Positions 1 through 6,390 are shown, counted from the first letter of the stretch. The stretch is 8,587 nt of DNA from an uncultured bacterium (GCA_903954205.1 CAJBMR010000495.1:1-8587), one strand, 5' to 3'. Numbers and translations: made by a program. The notes: generated by a model from the letters alone, not told the origin.

Positions 1-213
1 GAGCAGGTCGATGCGCCCAGCCTGGTCTACTGTCCGCTGCGCGATCACCGGGTCCGAGAGATCACCATCAAGCCAGCGAACAGCCGCATCCGCATCCCGC
101 ACTGGTCCGCGACTGTGCGCGATGACGTCGTACTTCACCTCACGCAGCCGGCGGATCAGCGTCTGACCGAGGCCGCCGCGCGCCCCGGTGACTAGTGCCA
201 CCCCGCGCGTCAC
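1..213 (-). CDS. Short-chain dehydrogenase/reductase, N-terminal part (cut by window edge)
   Basis: Only the first 71 codons are present; the gene runs off the left edge. The N-terminus has a Rossmann nucleotide-binding motif, TGARGGLG, directly after a hydrophobic beta strand (VALVT), then a second strand ending in IAHSRG. The Arg there, with no acidic residue at the strand end, leans toward NADP(H), which is an inference. A later GDLSD segment matches the usual SDR position for adenine-ring contact. The GTG start overlaps the TGA of the cupin gene in a GTGA, and a GGGAG element sits about 9 bases upstream, so it should be the last visible gene of the methionine-salvage operon. Substrate unknown; the catalytic Tyr-x-x-x-Lys lies outside the window. 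An extended SDR (epimerase type) cannot be excluded. Confidence 0.8.
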   Translation of the reverse strand, partial: MTRGVALVTGARGGLGQTLIRRLREVKYDVIAHSRGPVRDADAAVRWLDGDLSDPVIAQRTVDQAGRIDLL

Positions 214-680
214 GCCACGTCTCCCGAGCGAATCAGCCCGCGCGCGATACCCGCGGCCTCAGGCCACTTGGACAGATCCGTGTCGTCACCCGCGAGGGTG
301 AACCCGCTGAAGGGCGGGGCAAGCGAACACACCACCAGGCTCCAGTCGCCCCGGGGGCGCGATCCCTGCCAGGCCTGCGCGGGCACCCGGACAGCAGGCT
401 CCTGCCCGAGTTCCAGGTCCGTGCCGAGGACGTGCTCGGCGTGACGGCCGTCGGGATGCAGCACGAGCATCTCCACGGGTGAGCCTGCGACATGCACCCA
501 CATCTCGTCCTCTTTGAGCATGTGCAACGCACTGAAGTCATCCGGGGTGAGGAGCCCATAGATGGCGTTGCCGTGATCAGTGCGCCAGAGGAGGGAGATC
601 CAGACGCCCTCTCCTTCGAGATACTCGAGGTCAAGCGCAGTGATCACCTCCCGGGCGCTCAGGGTGCTGAGATCGCTCAT
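210..680 (-). CDS. Cupin_5 (DUF985) family protein
   Basis: A 156-residue single-domain protein, about full length for the cupin_5/DUF985 family. Family hallmarks seen in order are NAIYGLLTPDDFSALH (residues 38-53), a DEMW segment (58-61) followed by AGSPVEMLVLHPDG, then LGTDLELGQ, VPAQAWQGSRP (99-109) and the LAPPFSGF closing strand. Typical members read DE-x-W-H here. This protein has Val62 and His63 instead, so the candidate metal ligand looks shifted by one. The biochemical role of the family is not settled; cupins include isomerases, epimerases and dioxygenases. The ATG overlaps the mtaD stop (ATGA), and its own TGA overlaps the next GTG (GTGA), so it is embedded in the salvage operon. 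A role in that pathway is an inference from position only. Confidence 0.88.
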   Translation of the reverse strand: MSDLSTLSAREVITALDLEYLEGEGVWISLLWRTDHGNAIYGLLTPDDFSALHMLKEDEMWVHVAGSPVEMLVLHPDGRHAEHVLGTDLELGQEPAVRVPAQAWQGSRPRGDWSLVVCSLAPPFSGFTLAGDDTDLSKWPEAAGIARGLIRSGDVA

Positions 681-1972
681 GTTGCATCCACGATGCGGAG
701 CGCCGCTGCCATCACGTCATCGGCATCGACGCGTGTGGGATGGCGATCGATGACCACGGGCGTGCCGGCCACGAGGACATGGCATACGTCGGCGCGGCCC
801 GCACTGAAGACGACCGAGGTGTAGGGATCGTGGACGGGCACGAGGTGGGGGGACCTCAGGTCGAGGGCGATGAGGTCCGCCTCCTTGCCCGGCTCGATCG
901 TGCCGATCCGGTCTCCGAGACCGATGGCTCGAGCCCCCTCGAGCGTCGCGGCGCGCACGACGTCGCGCGCTGACAGAGCGGCCGGGTCATCCCGCACAAG
1001 GCGCGCGAGATTGGCGGCGAGGCGCATGGCGGCGAACATGTCGAGGTCGTTGCTCGACGAGCACCCGTCGGTGCCGATTCCCACGCGGATGCCCTGCTCC
1101 CGGTAGCCCACGATGTCGGCAGCACCACTCGCGAGCTTGAGATTGGAGCCGGGGCAGTGAGCGACAGCCGTGCCCGTCGCTGCGACGCGATCCCGATCGT
1201 GGGAGTCAAGCCTCACTCCGTGACCCAGGACCGGGGCGAGCGCCAGAAGACCCGCCGCATCCAGGGCGGGCACCGGACGCAGTCCGGTGGCCTTGATCGT
1301 GTCGTCGTTCTCGCGATCATTCTCAGAAGCGTGCGTGTGGACCAGTGCACCCTGCTCGCGAGCCAGATCAGCGATCTGCGCGAGGTGCTCCAAGCCCACG
1401 GTGAACGCCGCATGGGGCATGAGCGCCGGAGGCACATACGGGCCCCCGAGCGATTGCAGCGTCTGCGGCCAGTCACGCGCCAGCATCATGCGCTCGTCCC
1501 ACTCCAGGTGGTCCGGCCCGGGGAAGGAGAAGAAGACCGGGCCCGTCACGTGGCGCAGGCCGACGTCGACCGCCGCACGATGAGCCTCGGCGGGGTGGAA
1601 GTACATGTCGAGCGCCGTCGTGGTGCCACCCAGGACTGCCTCGAGAGCCCCCAGCCGCGTGCCGGCGTAGACACCGGCGGGATTCATGATGCGTGCTTCC
1701 TCAGCCCACACGCGCTCGAGGAATCCCTGGAGATCAACCCCTTCGGCTATGCCGCGCAGGAGTGTCATGGCCAGGTGCGTGTGCAGATTGACGAGTCCTG
1801 GCATGACGAGCAGGCCGCGCGCATCGATCACCGTGTGAGCGTCTACGCCGACCTCGCCCACGCCCACGATGCGCCCATCGTCGATGGCGATATCAGCGCG
1901 CTCCATCACACTGCCGGAGTCATCGCACATGAGCGCATAGCGCGCCCCGCGGATGACGAGATCGACGCTCAC
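677..1972 (-). CDS. mtaD: 5-methylthioadenosine/S-adenosylhomocysteine deaminase (MtaD-type amidohydrolase)
   Basis: A 431-residue amidohydrolase of the TrzN/MtaD group, the usual length. It should hydrolyse the 6-amino group of MTA (and possibly SAH) to give methylthioinosine and ammonia in the cytosol. Visible metal and catalytic motifs are NLHTHLAM with His64 and His66, VHTHASE with His214 and Glu217, LGHG with His251, HCPGSNLKLASG (272-283) and GTDG with Asp302, followed by SSNDLDMF. The C-terminus has the standard PGKEADLIALD strand of the composite beta-sandwich. The reading frame stays open to 2302, but the extra 110 codons lie inside the phosphorylase gene. The GTG at 1972 gives a normal N-terminus (SVDLVIRGA), has a GGGGG element about 5 bases upstream, and overlaps the phosphorylase stop as GTGA. 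Related amidohydrolases act on guanine derivatives or triazines, so the exact substrate is inferred from the motifs and the salvage neighbours. Confidence 0.87.
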   Translation of the reverse strand: MSVDLVIRGARYALMCDDSGSVMERADIAIDDGRIVGVGEVGVDAHTVIDARGLLVMPGLVNLHTHLAMTLLRGIAEGVDLQGFLERVWAEEARIMNPAGVYAGTRLGALEAVLGGTTTALDMYFHPAEAHRAAVDVGLRHVTGPVFFSFPGPDHLEWDERMMLARDWPQTLQSLGGPYVPPALMPHAAFTVGLEHLAQIADLAREQGALVHTHASENDRENDDTIKATGLRPVPALDAAGLLALAPVLGHGVRLDSHDRDRVAATGTAVAHCPGSNLKLASGAADIVGYREQGIRVGIGTDGCSSSNDLDMFAAMRLAANLARLVRDDPAALSARDVVRAATLEGARAIGLGDRIGTIEPGKEADLIALDLRSPHLVPVHDPYTSVVFSAGRADVCHVLVAGTPVVIDRHPTRVDADDVMAAALRIVDAT

Positions 1973-2733
1973 TGCGCCCCCGCGAGAATCGCGGCCGCTC
2001 GCCCGAGAATCGCAGCCACCGTCTCGGCTCCCTCGGCGACGACCGCGGTGACCTCCTCGATGGTGATCGGCTCCGGACTCAGCCCGGCCGCAGGGTTGGC
2101 GACAAGACACAGGCTCGCGTAGGGGATGCCGCGCTCGGCAGCGAGGACGACCTCGGGAACCCCGGTCATGCCCACAACCGTCACGCCTGCGGCACGGGCC
2201 ATGCGGATCTCGGCCTTTGTCTCGAAGCGTGGCCCCTCGAAGGCACCGTAGACACCCGTGGGCGTGACGCCGATGCCCAGATCGCTCGCGGCACGAAGCC
2301 ATGTCGACCTCAGGTGCGGGTCATAGGGATCTCCCATGTCCACATGCACGACGCCCTCGGGAGTCGATCCATCGAAGAACGTCACCGGTCGCAGCTTGGT
2401 GAAGTCGATGAAGTCATCGACAACGACGAGGTCCCCGGCAGGGTGGCCGATGCCGCCCACGACGTTGATAGCGAGGATCTCCGTGACCCCGGAGTCGATC
2501 AGCGACTGCATGATCGCCCGGTAGTTGACCATGTGCGGCGGCACGGAGTGGTCCACGCCGTGCCGGGAGACGAAACACGTTGCGCGACCGTGCATCGTCC
2601 CGATGGTGAGCCGAGCGGCGCCGTAAGCCGTCTCGACAATCAACTCGCGCGCTCCCTCGAGCGCATCGAGCGCGTAGAAGCCGGTGCCGGCGATGACGCC
2701 GAGGGCTCCCTCGCTGCCCGGACGCGCGCTCAC
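1969..2733 (-). CDS. MtnP-family nucleoside phosphorylase, probably methylthioinosine phosphorylase
   Basis: A 254-residue member of the MTA/purine nucleoside phosphorylase family, cleaving a nucleoside with phosphate to base plus ribose-1-phosphate derivative. Motifs seen are GTGFY (16-20, phosphate loop), RHG (57-59), VNYRA (69-73), INVVGGI (89-95), GPRFET (167-172) and MTGVPE (189-194). In MTA phosphorylases, the stretch after the YAS strand carries Asp-x-Asp (human Asp220 and Asp222) that binds the adenine amino group and N7. Here it reads VANPAAG, with Asn213 and Ala215 at those positions. From memory, this resembles the Pseudomonas aeruginosa methylthioinosine phosphorylase. Together with the neighbouring MTA deaminase it suggests 6-oxopurine specificity, which is inference. 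The GTG start overlaps the cdd stop (GTGA), with a GAGG element about 8 bases upstream. Automatic annotation would call it mtnP. Confidence 0.88.
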   Translation of the reverse strand: MSARPGSEGALGVIAGTGFYALDALEGARELIVETAYGAARLTIGTMHGRATCFVSRHGVDHSVPPHMVNYRAIMQSLIDSGVTEILAINVVGGIGHPAGDLVVVDDFIDFTKLRPVTFFDGSTPEGVVHVDMGDPYDPHLRSTWLRAASDLGIGVTPTGVYGAFEGPRFETKAEIRMARAAGVTVVGMTGVPEVVLAAERGIPYASLCLVANPAAGLSPEPITIEEVTAVVAEGAETVAAILGRAAAILAGAQ

Positions 2734-3131
2734 GGAATTGCCTCGGGTCCGAATGCCTCAGGGATGAGCGCGCCGAGGGGCACGGGACCGTCGGCGTGAT
2801 CGATGAGGATGGCGGCACCGCCGTGCTCATGCAGCAACTGCCGGCATCGTCCGCACGGCAGAAGCGGACCGGGGTGGGGTCCCACGCACGCGAAGGCGAC
2901 GAGTCGCTCGCGATCGCCCGGCGGGCTCGTGCGCACCAACTCACTGACGAGGCCGCACTCCGCACAGAGGGTGACACCCAACGACGCATTCTCGACATTG
3001 CATCCGGACACGATGCGCCCCGATGTGGTGAGGGCTGCGGCGCCCACCGGATGACGACTGTACGGCGCGTAGGCATGGTCGCGCGCCTGCTCGGCTGCAG
3101 CACGCAGGGCCGGCCAGTCGATATCGGTCAT
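2730..3131 (-). CDS. cdd: Cytidine deaminase
   Basis: A 133-residue homotetrameric-type cytidine deaminase, hydrolysing cytidine and deoxycytidine to the uridine forms in pyrimidine salvage. The sequence shows AYAPYS-x-HPVGAA (20-32), the ribose-binding NVENAS (45-50), the zinc/catalytic CAE (Cys56, Glu58) and PCGRC (92-96, with Cys93 and Cys96 completing the zinc site). All expected catalytic residues are present. The ATG overlaps the mtnD stop as ATGA, with no clear ribosome-binding site, so translation probably depends on coupling to mtnD. Its own TGA overlaps the phosphorylase GTG. Its place between mtnD and the phosphorylase is unusual for a pyrimidine enzyme. It may simply mark a mixed nucleoside-salvage operon. 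Confidence 0.94.
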   Translation of the reverse strand: MTDIDWPALRAAAEQARDHAYAPYSRHPVGAAALTTSGRIVSGCNVENASLGVTLCAECGLVSELVRTSPPGDRERLVAFACVGPHPGPLLPCGRCRQLLHEHGGAAILIDHADGPVPLGALIPEAFGPEAIP

Positions 3132-3724
3132 GCGGAGGCGTCGACCAGCGCTGCCGCGGCCGTCAGCTCGGCGAAGGTGGGGAAGTGAGTGGAGATGTCG
3201 CTACCGGTGAAGGTACCCACCCAGCCATCGTCGTCGTGGAAGAAGCGGATGGCCGTGAAGTCGGGGCTGGTGCCCATGTCGAACCAGTGGGTGGTGAGGG
3301 CAGGAACACTGAGCAGATCGCCCTGCGTGCACAGCATCGCGTGGACGCGACCGTCGACATGGAGGTAGAAGACCCCGGAACCCGCCACGAAATAGCGGAT
3401 CTCCTCCTCATCGTGGGTGTGCTCGTTGAGGAACTTCGCACGGGCCGCCTCAGCCGTGGCACGCCACTCGTCGGAGTCGACCGGATGCAACTGCGCCACG
3501 TCGACCAGCCGGTAGCCGTGTTCGGCGACGAGGCGGTCGACCAGCGGGCGGTGGGCCTCGAGGACGTCGTCCTGCGTGGCCGTGTCGGCAAGCTGCTTAG
3601 CGACCGGGACATGCTCGTAGACGACGCCGATAGGGGAGAGCGCTTCGGCGATCCCGGCGTGGTCGGAGGTCTGCAGGATCGGTGTCTCGGGCCGATCGTC
3701 GGCCCACACGGTCAGCATCGTCAT
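3128..3724 (-). CDS. mtnD: Acireductone dioxygenase (ARD)
   Basis: A cupin dioxygenase converting 1,2-dihydroxy-3-oxo-5-methylthiopentene and O2 to 4-methylthio-2-oxobutanoate plus formate (iron form), or to methylthiopropionate, formate and CO (nickel form). With the ATG at 3724 it has 198 residues, close to family length. The metal ligands are His102, His104 and Glu108 in the NEHTHDEEEIRYFVAGSGVF segment, and His146 in PALTTHWFDMG. Starts at 3718 (ATG), 3733 (ATG) and 3760 (GTG, sharing one base with the mtnB TAG) are possible. I chose 3724 because MTMLTVWADD matches the usual family N-terminus, but no start has a strong ribosome-binding site. It is second in the operon after mtnB. Sequence alone does not tell which metal is used in vivo. 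Confidence 0.92.
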   Translation of the reverse strand: MTMLTVWADDRPETPILQTSDHAGIAEALSPIGVVYEHVPVAKQLADTATQDDVLEAHRPLVDRLVAEHGYRLVDVAQLHPVDSDEWRATAEAARAKFLNEHTHDEEEIRYFVAGSGVFYLHVDGRVHAMLCTQGDLLSVPALTTHWFDMGTSPDFTAIRFFHDDDGWVGTFTGSDISTHFPTFAELTAAAALVDASA

Positions 3725-3759
3725 GCGGTGCATTCTGCCGCGCCCCGGCGCTGAGCGCA

Positions 3760-4356
3760 CTAGCCCCCGGGGCGTCCGAGCCGATCCAGGCGCAGGGCGT
3801 GGTCGAAGAGCCAGTCGAAGCTCTCCGTGCGATCGATGGCCTCGCCGAGGGAAGCCCCCCAGGCGTAGAGACCGTGCTCGGCCACGATGACGCCTGGCAC
3901 GCGCGGGTCCCGCGCCGCCACGATCCGGGAGGACAGGTCCCCCATGTCCTGGGAGTTGGCGACGACAGGGACGACCACGTGGTCACCGTGCGCTCCTCGA
4001 CCGATGCCCTTGAGCTGCTCGACGTCCACGAGCGGGACGCCCTGCGGCCAGCGCGCCGCTGCTTCGACGGCCGCGAGCGAGTGCACGTGCACGACCGCCT
4101 CGGCTCCGGCCTCTGCGATCACGGCCGCGTGCACGGGTGCCTCCGCACTGGGTCGTCGGCTCTGGCCAGGGAGTGCCTCGCCTCGCACATCGATGAGCAC
4201 AGCGTCCGCCGTCTCGACTGCTGACTTGTCGATACCCGATGCGGTCACGAGGATGTCGGATCCATCGAGCACCGACACATTGCCCGAGGTGCCGCGCATC
4301 CAGCCGAGGGCGTAGAGACGGCGGGATGCGCGCGCCAGGTCGTCGGCCTTGGACAT
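3760..4356 (-). CDS. mtnB: Methylthioribulose-1-phosphate dehydratase
   Basis: A 198-residue class II aldolase-fold protein that dehydrates 5-methylthioribulose-1-phosphate to the diketo phosphate used by MtnC. Motifs are GTSGNVS (22-28, phosphate binding), SAEAPVH (70-76, with Glu72 as probable acid/base), VVHVHS (88-93, zinc ligands His90 and His92), VEQLKG (112-117), NSQD (134-137) and VIVAEHGLYAWG (156-167, zinc ligand His161). EQLKG and NSQD favour MtnB over sugar-phosphate aldolases of the fold. The ATG at 4356 has an AGGAGG four bases upstream. A longer in-frame reading to 4500 runs into mtnC on the other strand and is not a credible extension. First gene of the minus-strand operon; its promoter must overlap the start of mtnC. 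Confidence 0.93.
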   Translation of the reverse strand: MSKADDLARASRRLYALGWMRGTSGNVSVLDGSDILVTASGIDKSAVETADAVLIDVRGEALPGQSRRPSAEAPVHAAVIAEAGAEAVVHVHSLAAVEAAARWPQGVPLVDVEQLKGIGRGAHGDHVVVPVVANSQDMGDLSSRIVAARDPRVPGVIVAEHGLYAWGASLGEAIDRTESFDWLFDHALRLDRLGRPGG

Positions 4357-4357
4357 G

Positions 4358-4363
4358 TAGCCT
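4358..4363 (+). promoter_or_regulatory. Possible -10 element for a leaderless mtnC transcript
   Basis: TAGCCT fits the loose actinobacterial TAnnnT -10 pattern and ends 8 bases before the mtnC GTG, the distance expected if the transcript begins at the start codon. No purine-rich ribosome-binding site precedes that GTG. No convincing -35 box was found, so this is tentative. Confidence 0.25.
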
Positions 4364-4366
4364 CCT
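4361..4366 (-). promoter_or_regulatory. mtnB ribosome-binding site
   Basis: A consensus AGGAGG (minus strand) four bases before the ATG at 4356. It decides the mtnB start against the longer open frame, and it fills nearly half of the 15-bp gap between mtnB and mtnC. Confidence 0.8.
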
Positions 4367-4371
4367 GGATC

Positions 4372-5076
4372 GTGGTCGACTTCACCGGCGTACGTCACGT
4401 GATCGTGGACATTGAGGGTACGACCAGCGCCTCGGCCTTCGTCTACGACGTCCTCTTCCCCTACGCGCGCGAGCGGTTCGCCCCCTGGATCGACGTGCAC
4501 GCCAATGAGACGGAGACGGCTGCCGTCATCGCGTCAGTGGGCGCGGAGATCGGAGTGGGAGACCCTTCGCACGACCAGGTCGTCGAGGCCCTCACAGAGT
4601 GGACCGATGCCGACCGCAAGGTGACGCCGCTCAAGACCCTCCAGGGGTTGATCTGGGAGCAGGGGTTCGCCAATGGAGACCTGACCTCGCATTTCTTCCC
4701 CGACGCCATCACCGCCCTGAGCGACTGGCATGACGCGGGCCTCCCGATCTCCGTCTACTCCTCGGGGTCGGTGCTCGCACAGCGCAACTGGTACGCCCAC
4801 TCCCCCGCCGGCGACCTGACTCCATGGATGAGCGACTACTACGACACGGCCAATGCCGGCCCCAAGCGCGAGTCATCCTCCTATCGCGCCATCGCCGAGG
4901 CGATCGACGCCGATCCGGGGTCGCTTCTCTTCTGCTCCGATGACGTCGCCGAGCTCGACGCTGCGAGCCAAGCAGGCTGGCAGGTCGTGCGAGTACGCCG
5001 TGCCGGAGAGCCGCACGCGGTCGAGGACTCGGCGTACCCCGAGGTCAACGAGATGACCGACATACACCTGGCCTAG
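4372..5076 (+). CDS. mtnC: Enolase-phosphatase E1 (2,3-diketo-5-methylthiopentyl-1-phosphate)
   Basis: A 234-residue HAD-superfamily enzyme that enolises and dephosphorylates the MtnB product to give acireductone, the substrate of MtnD. The sequence shows VDIEGTTSA with nucleophile Asp13 and Glu15, then FVYDVLFPYARERF typical of MtnC, the second HAD motif YSSGS (129-133), Lys165 in NAGPK, and the Mg-binding acidic motif CSDDVAELD (188-196). It is the only plus-strand gene, diverging from mtnB with 15 bp between the start codons. The GTG at 4372 gives a normal family N-terminus; a GTG at 4399 is also possible. Neither has a good ribosome-binding site. It converges on the gene ending at 5158, with a strong hairpin between. 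Confidence 0.93.
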   Translation: MVDFTGVRHVIVDIEGTTSASAFVYDVLFPYARERFAPWIDVHANETETAAVIASVGAEIGVGDPSHDQVVEALTEWTDADRKVTPLKTLQGLIWEQGFANGDLTSHFFPDAITALSDWHDAGLPISVYSSGSVLAQRNWYAHSPAGDLTPWMSDYYDTANAGPKRESSSYRAIAEAIDADPGSLLFCSDDVAELDAASQAGWQVVRVRRAGEPHAVEDSAYPEVNEMTDIHLA

Positions 5077-5094
5077 TCGCTTCCCCAAAGCTCC

Positions 5095-5142
5095 GCCAAG
5101 AAGTCAAGGCTTCGGCAGCCCCGGAAGTCTTGACTTCTTGGC
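5095..5142. terminator. Bidirectional hairpin terminator between convergent genes
   Basis: A perfect 14-bp inverted repeat (arms 5095-5108 and 5129-5142, core CCAAGAAGTCAAG) around a 20-base loop whose ends pair further (GCTTC with GAAGT, one G-U). It lies 18 bases after the mtnC stop and 15 bases before the stop of the convergent gene, so it can serve both. Neither side has a long T run, so it is a tail-less hairpin as often seen in actinobacteria, or an mRNA 3'-end stabiliser. Confidence 0.75.
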
Positions 5143-5157
5143 CAGGCTTCCCATGGT

Positions 5158-6252
5158 TCAGCGGGAACGGCGCAGTGCCAGAGCGATGCGCGCCAGGACC
5201 GCGTCTGGATGGCGCAGGAGCTCCTCCCAAGTCCACCTTACGAATATGTAGCCCTCGGCCTCCAGGTCTGACTGGCGCCGCTTCTCCTGCCAGGCCGTGT
5301 GGCCTGCGTGAAACTTCACCGCGCCATCGCACTCGCCGATGACGCGACCTCCAAAGAGGAAATCGACGCGCCAGAGGACTCCGCTGGCCCCCGTAAGGCA
5401 GACCTGTGGCACCGGCATTTCCAGGCCCCACTCGTGAAACTGCGCCCAAGACAACGATTCCAATGCTGTCTCGACCCTGGGGTCAGCGATGCGCATCGCC
5501 AACTCCAGTCGCGCCCACGCACTGGCTGCCGCGGCGCCCAGACCTTGGGATCCTCCGGGTCCCTGTATGTCCGCGCCAGCAGCGACCACCGCCATCTCCT
5601 CCAAGAGAGCCGTACGCACACGGACGTCGCTCATAGCGGCAGCAAGGGTCCTGCTCGTCATGCGGGCGCCATCGACCTCGAGCAACTCCCAGTGCCGACG
5701 CAATCCCCCATGAAGCACAACCAGCCGGCCAGGAAGCGCAAGGCGAGGTCCCGCGGCGATGTGGAGAGCCGTGAGAAGCGGATTCGTCATGGGGATTTCG
5801 CCGGGGCCCAGCACCACTTGCTGAGGGTCCACGTCGCGCAGGGAGATGCGGATCCCGCGCCGCACGCCAGCCTTTAGGCCTGATTGACGCGGCACCAGGA
5901 GTACAGGATGAGGGGGAGGTTCAACTTGATACAGGGGCAGTTGCCAGGCCTGGCTCGCCGAAGCATTACCGAGTATGGCTGGCACACCGTCCTCAGCGAA
6001 TTCGGCGATCCGATCCCTCACCCTGGCTGCCTCGACAGATGGGATAGCGATCCCCTCCGGCGGTAGGCCAACGTGCTCGCCGACGACCTGATAGCGGCCC
6101 CGCGCCAGACGGTAGACGACCCCGGAGCCGACAGCGCTCCACAGTCGGTGCTGGGTTACCCCCACTCGCTCTGCGTCCTTTGGGGTGAAGGTGGCGTTAC
6201 CGAACTCAGTGGCGAGGGCGCTCACCGTGGCGAGGACTTCTGGGCGGGACAT
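5158..6252 (-). CDS. AbiEi-like winged-helix protein fused to DUF559 nuclease-like domain
   Basis: With the ATG at 6252 the protein has 364 residues. The N-terminal part (about 1-60) reads FTPKDAERVGVTQHRLWSAV, then GVVYRLARGRYQVV, the winged-helix pattern of type IV toxin-antitoxin AbiEi antitoxin domains. The C-terminus (about 255-360) matches DUF559, a Vsr/PD-(D/E)XK-like nuclease fold. It has ETALESLSW (Glu265), WRVDFLF (Asp297), IGECDGAVKF (Glu307, Asp309, Lys313) and RWTWEELLRHP. The acidic and lysine residues needed for nuclease chemistry are kept, but activity is unproven. No AbiEii-type nucleotidyltransferase is adjacent. The frame stays open to a TTG at 6312 and has a GTG at 6303. 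I prefer 6252 because wobble bases before it are not G/C-biased, though it lacks a clear ribosome-binding site. Wobble bases in the gene look less G/C-rich by eye than its neighbours, suggesting acquisition. Confidence 0.8.
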   Translation of the reverse strand: MSRPEVLATVSALATEFGNATFTPKDAERVGVTQHRLWSAVGSGVVYRLARGRYQVVGEHVGLPPEGIAIPSVEAARVRDRIAEFAEDGVPAILGNASASQAWQLPLYQVEPPPHPVLLVPRQSGLKAGVRRGIRISLRDVDPQQVVLGPGEIPMTNPLLTALHIAAGPRLALPGRLVVLHGGLRRHWELLEVDGARMTSRTLAAAMSDVRVRTALLEEMAVVAAGADIQGPGGSQGLGAAAASAWARLELAMRIADPRVETALESLSWAQFHEWGLEMPVPQVCLTGASGVLWRVDFLFGGRVIGECDGAVKFHAGHTAWQEKRRQSDLEAEGYIFVRWTWEELLRHPDAVLARIALALRRSR

Positions 6253-6329
6253 GCGTCGAGACTGACGACCCTCGGAAGGCGAGACAACAGCAGCGCTAGC
6301 CACTGTGGACAAGCCCCAACCCGCCCCCG

Positions 6330-6390
6330 AAAAACCTCGGCCTACGTATCAATACTTCCTACCCCCGGGAAGTATTGATAAGTAGGCCGA
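6330..6390 (-). terminator. Intrinsic terminator with 23-bp stem and T run
   Basis: Inverted repeat with arms 6337-6359 and 6368-6390, one mismatch (6345 against 6382) and an 8-base loop. The arm core is TATCAATACTTCC, A/T-rich for this genome. On the minus strand the stem is followed after two bases by five T (the A run at 6330-6334), the standard layout of a Rho-independent terminator for the aldolase/dehydrogenase transcript. It sits about 165 bases beyond that gene's stop, so the repeat array would be in the 3' untranslated region. The same palindrome lies upstream of an AbiEi-like regulator and could also be its operator. Confidence 0.72.

Noticed and set aside
1157..2122. 321-codon plus-strand open frame
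   Set aside because: Antisense to mtaD and the phosphorylase; no family motifs, and explained by G/C-rich codon bias of the real genes.
1973..2302. N-terminal extension of the deaminase frame to 2302 (541 codons)
   Set aside because: It lies inside the phosphorylase gene, is Arg/Gly-rich low-complexity, and the GTG at 1972 gives the family N-terminus with a GTGA overlap.
4395..4402. Palindrome TCACGTGA near the mtnC start as an operator
   Set aside because: Only 8 bases, inside the mtnC coding sequence, and common by chance in such DNA; no second copy seen.
4357..4500. 48-codon N-terminal extension of mtnB
   Set aside because: Overlaps mtnC on the other strand; the ATG at 4356 has a consensus ribosome-binding site and gives the normal family start.
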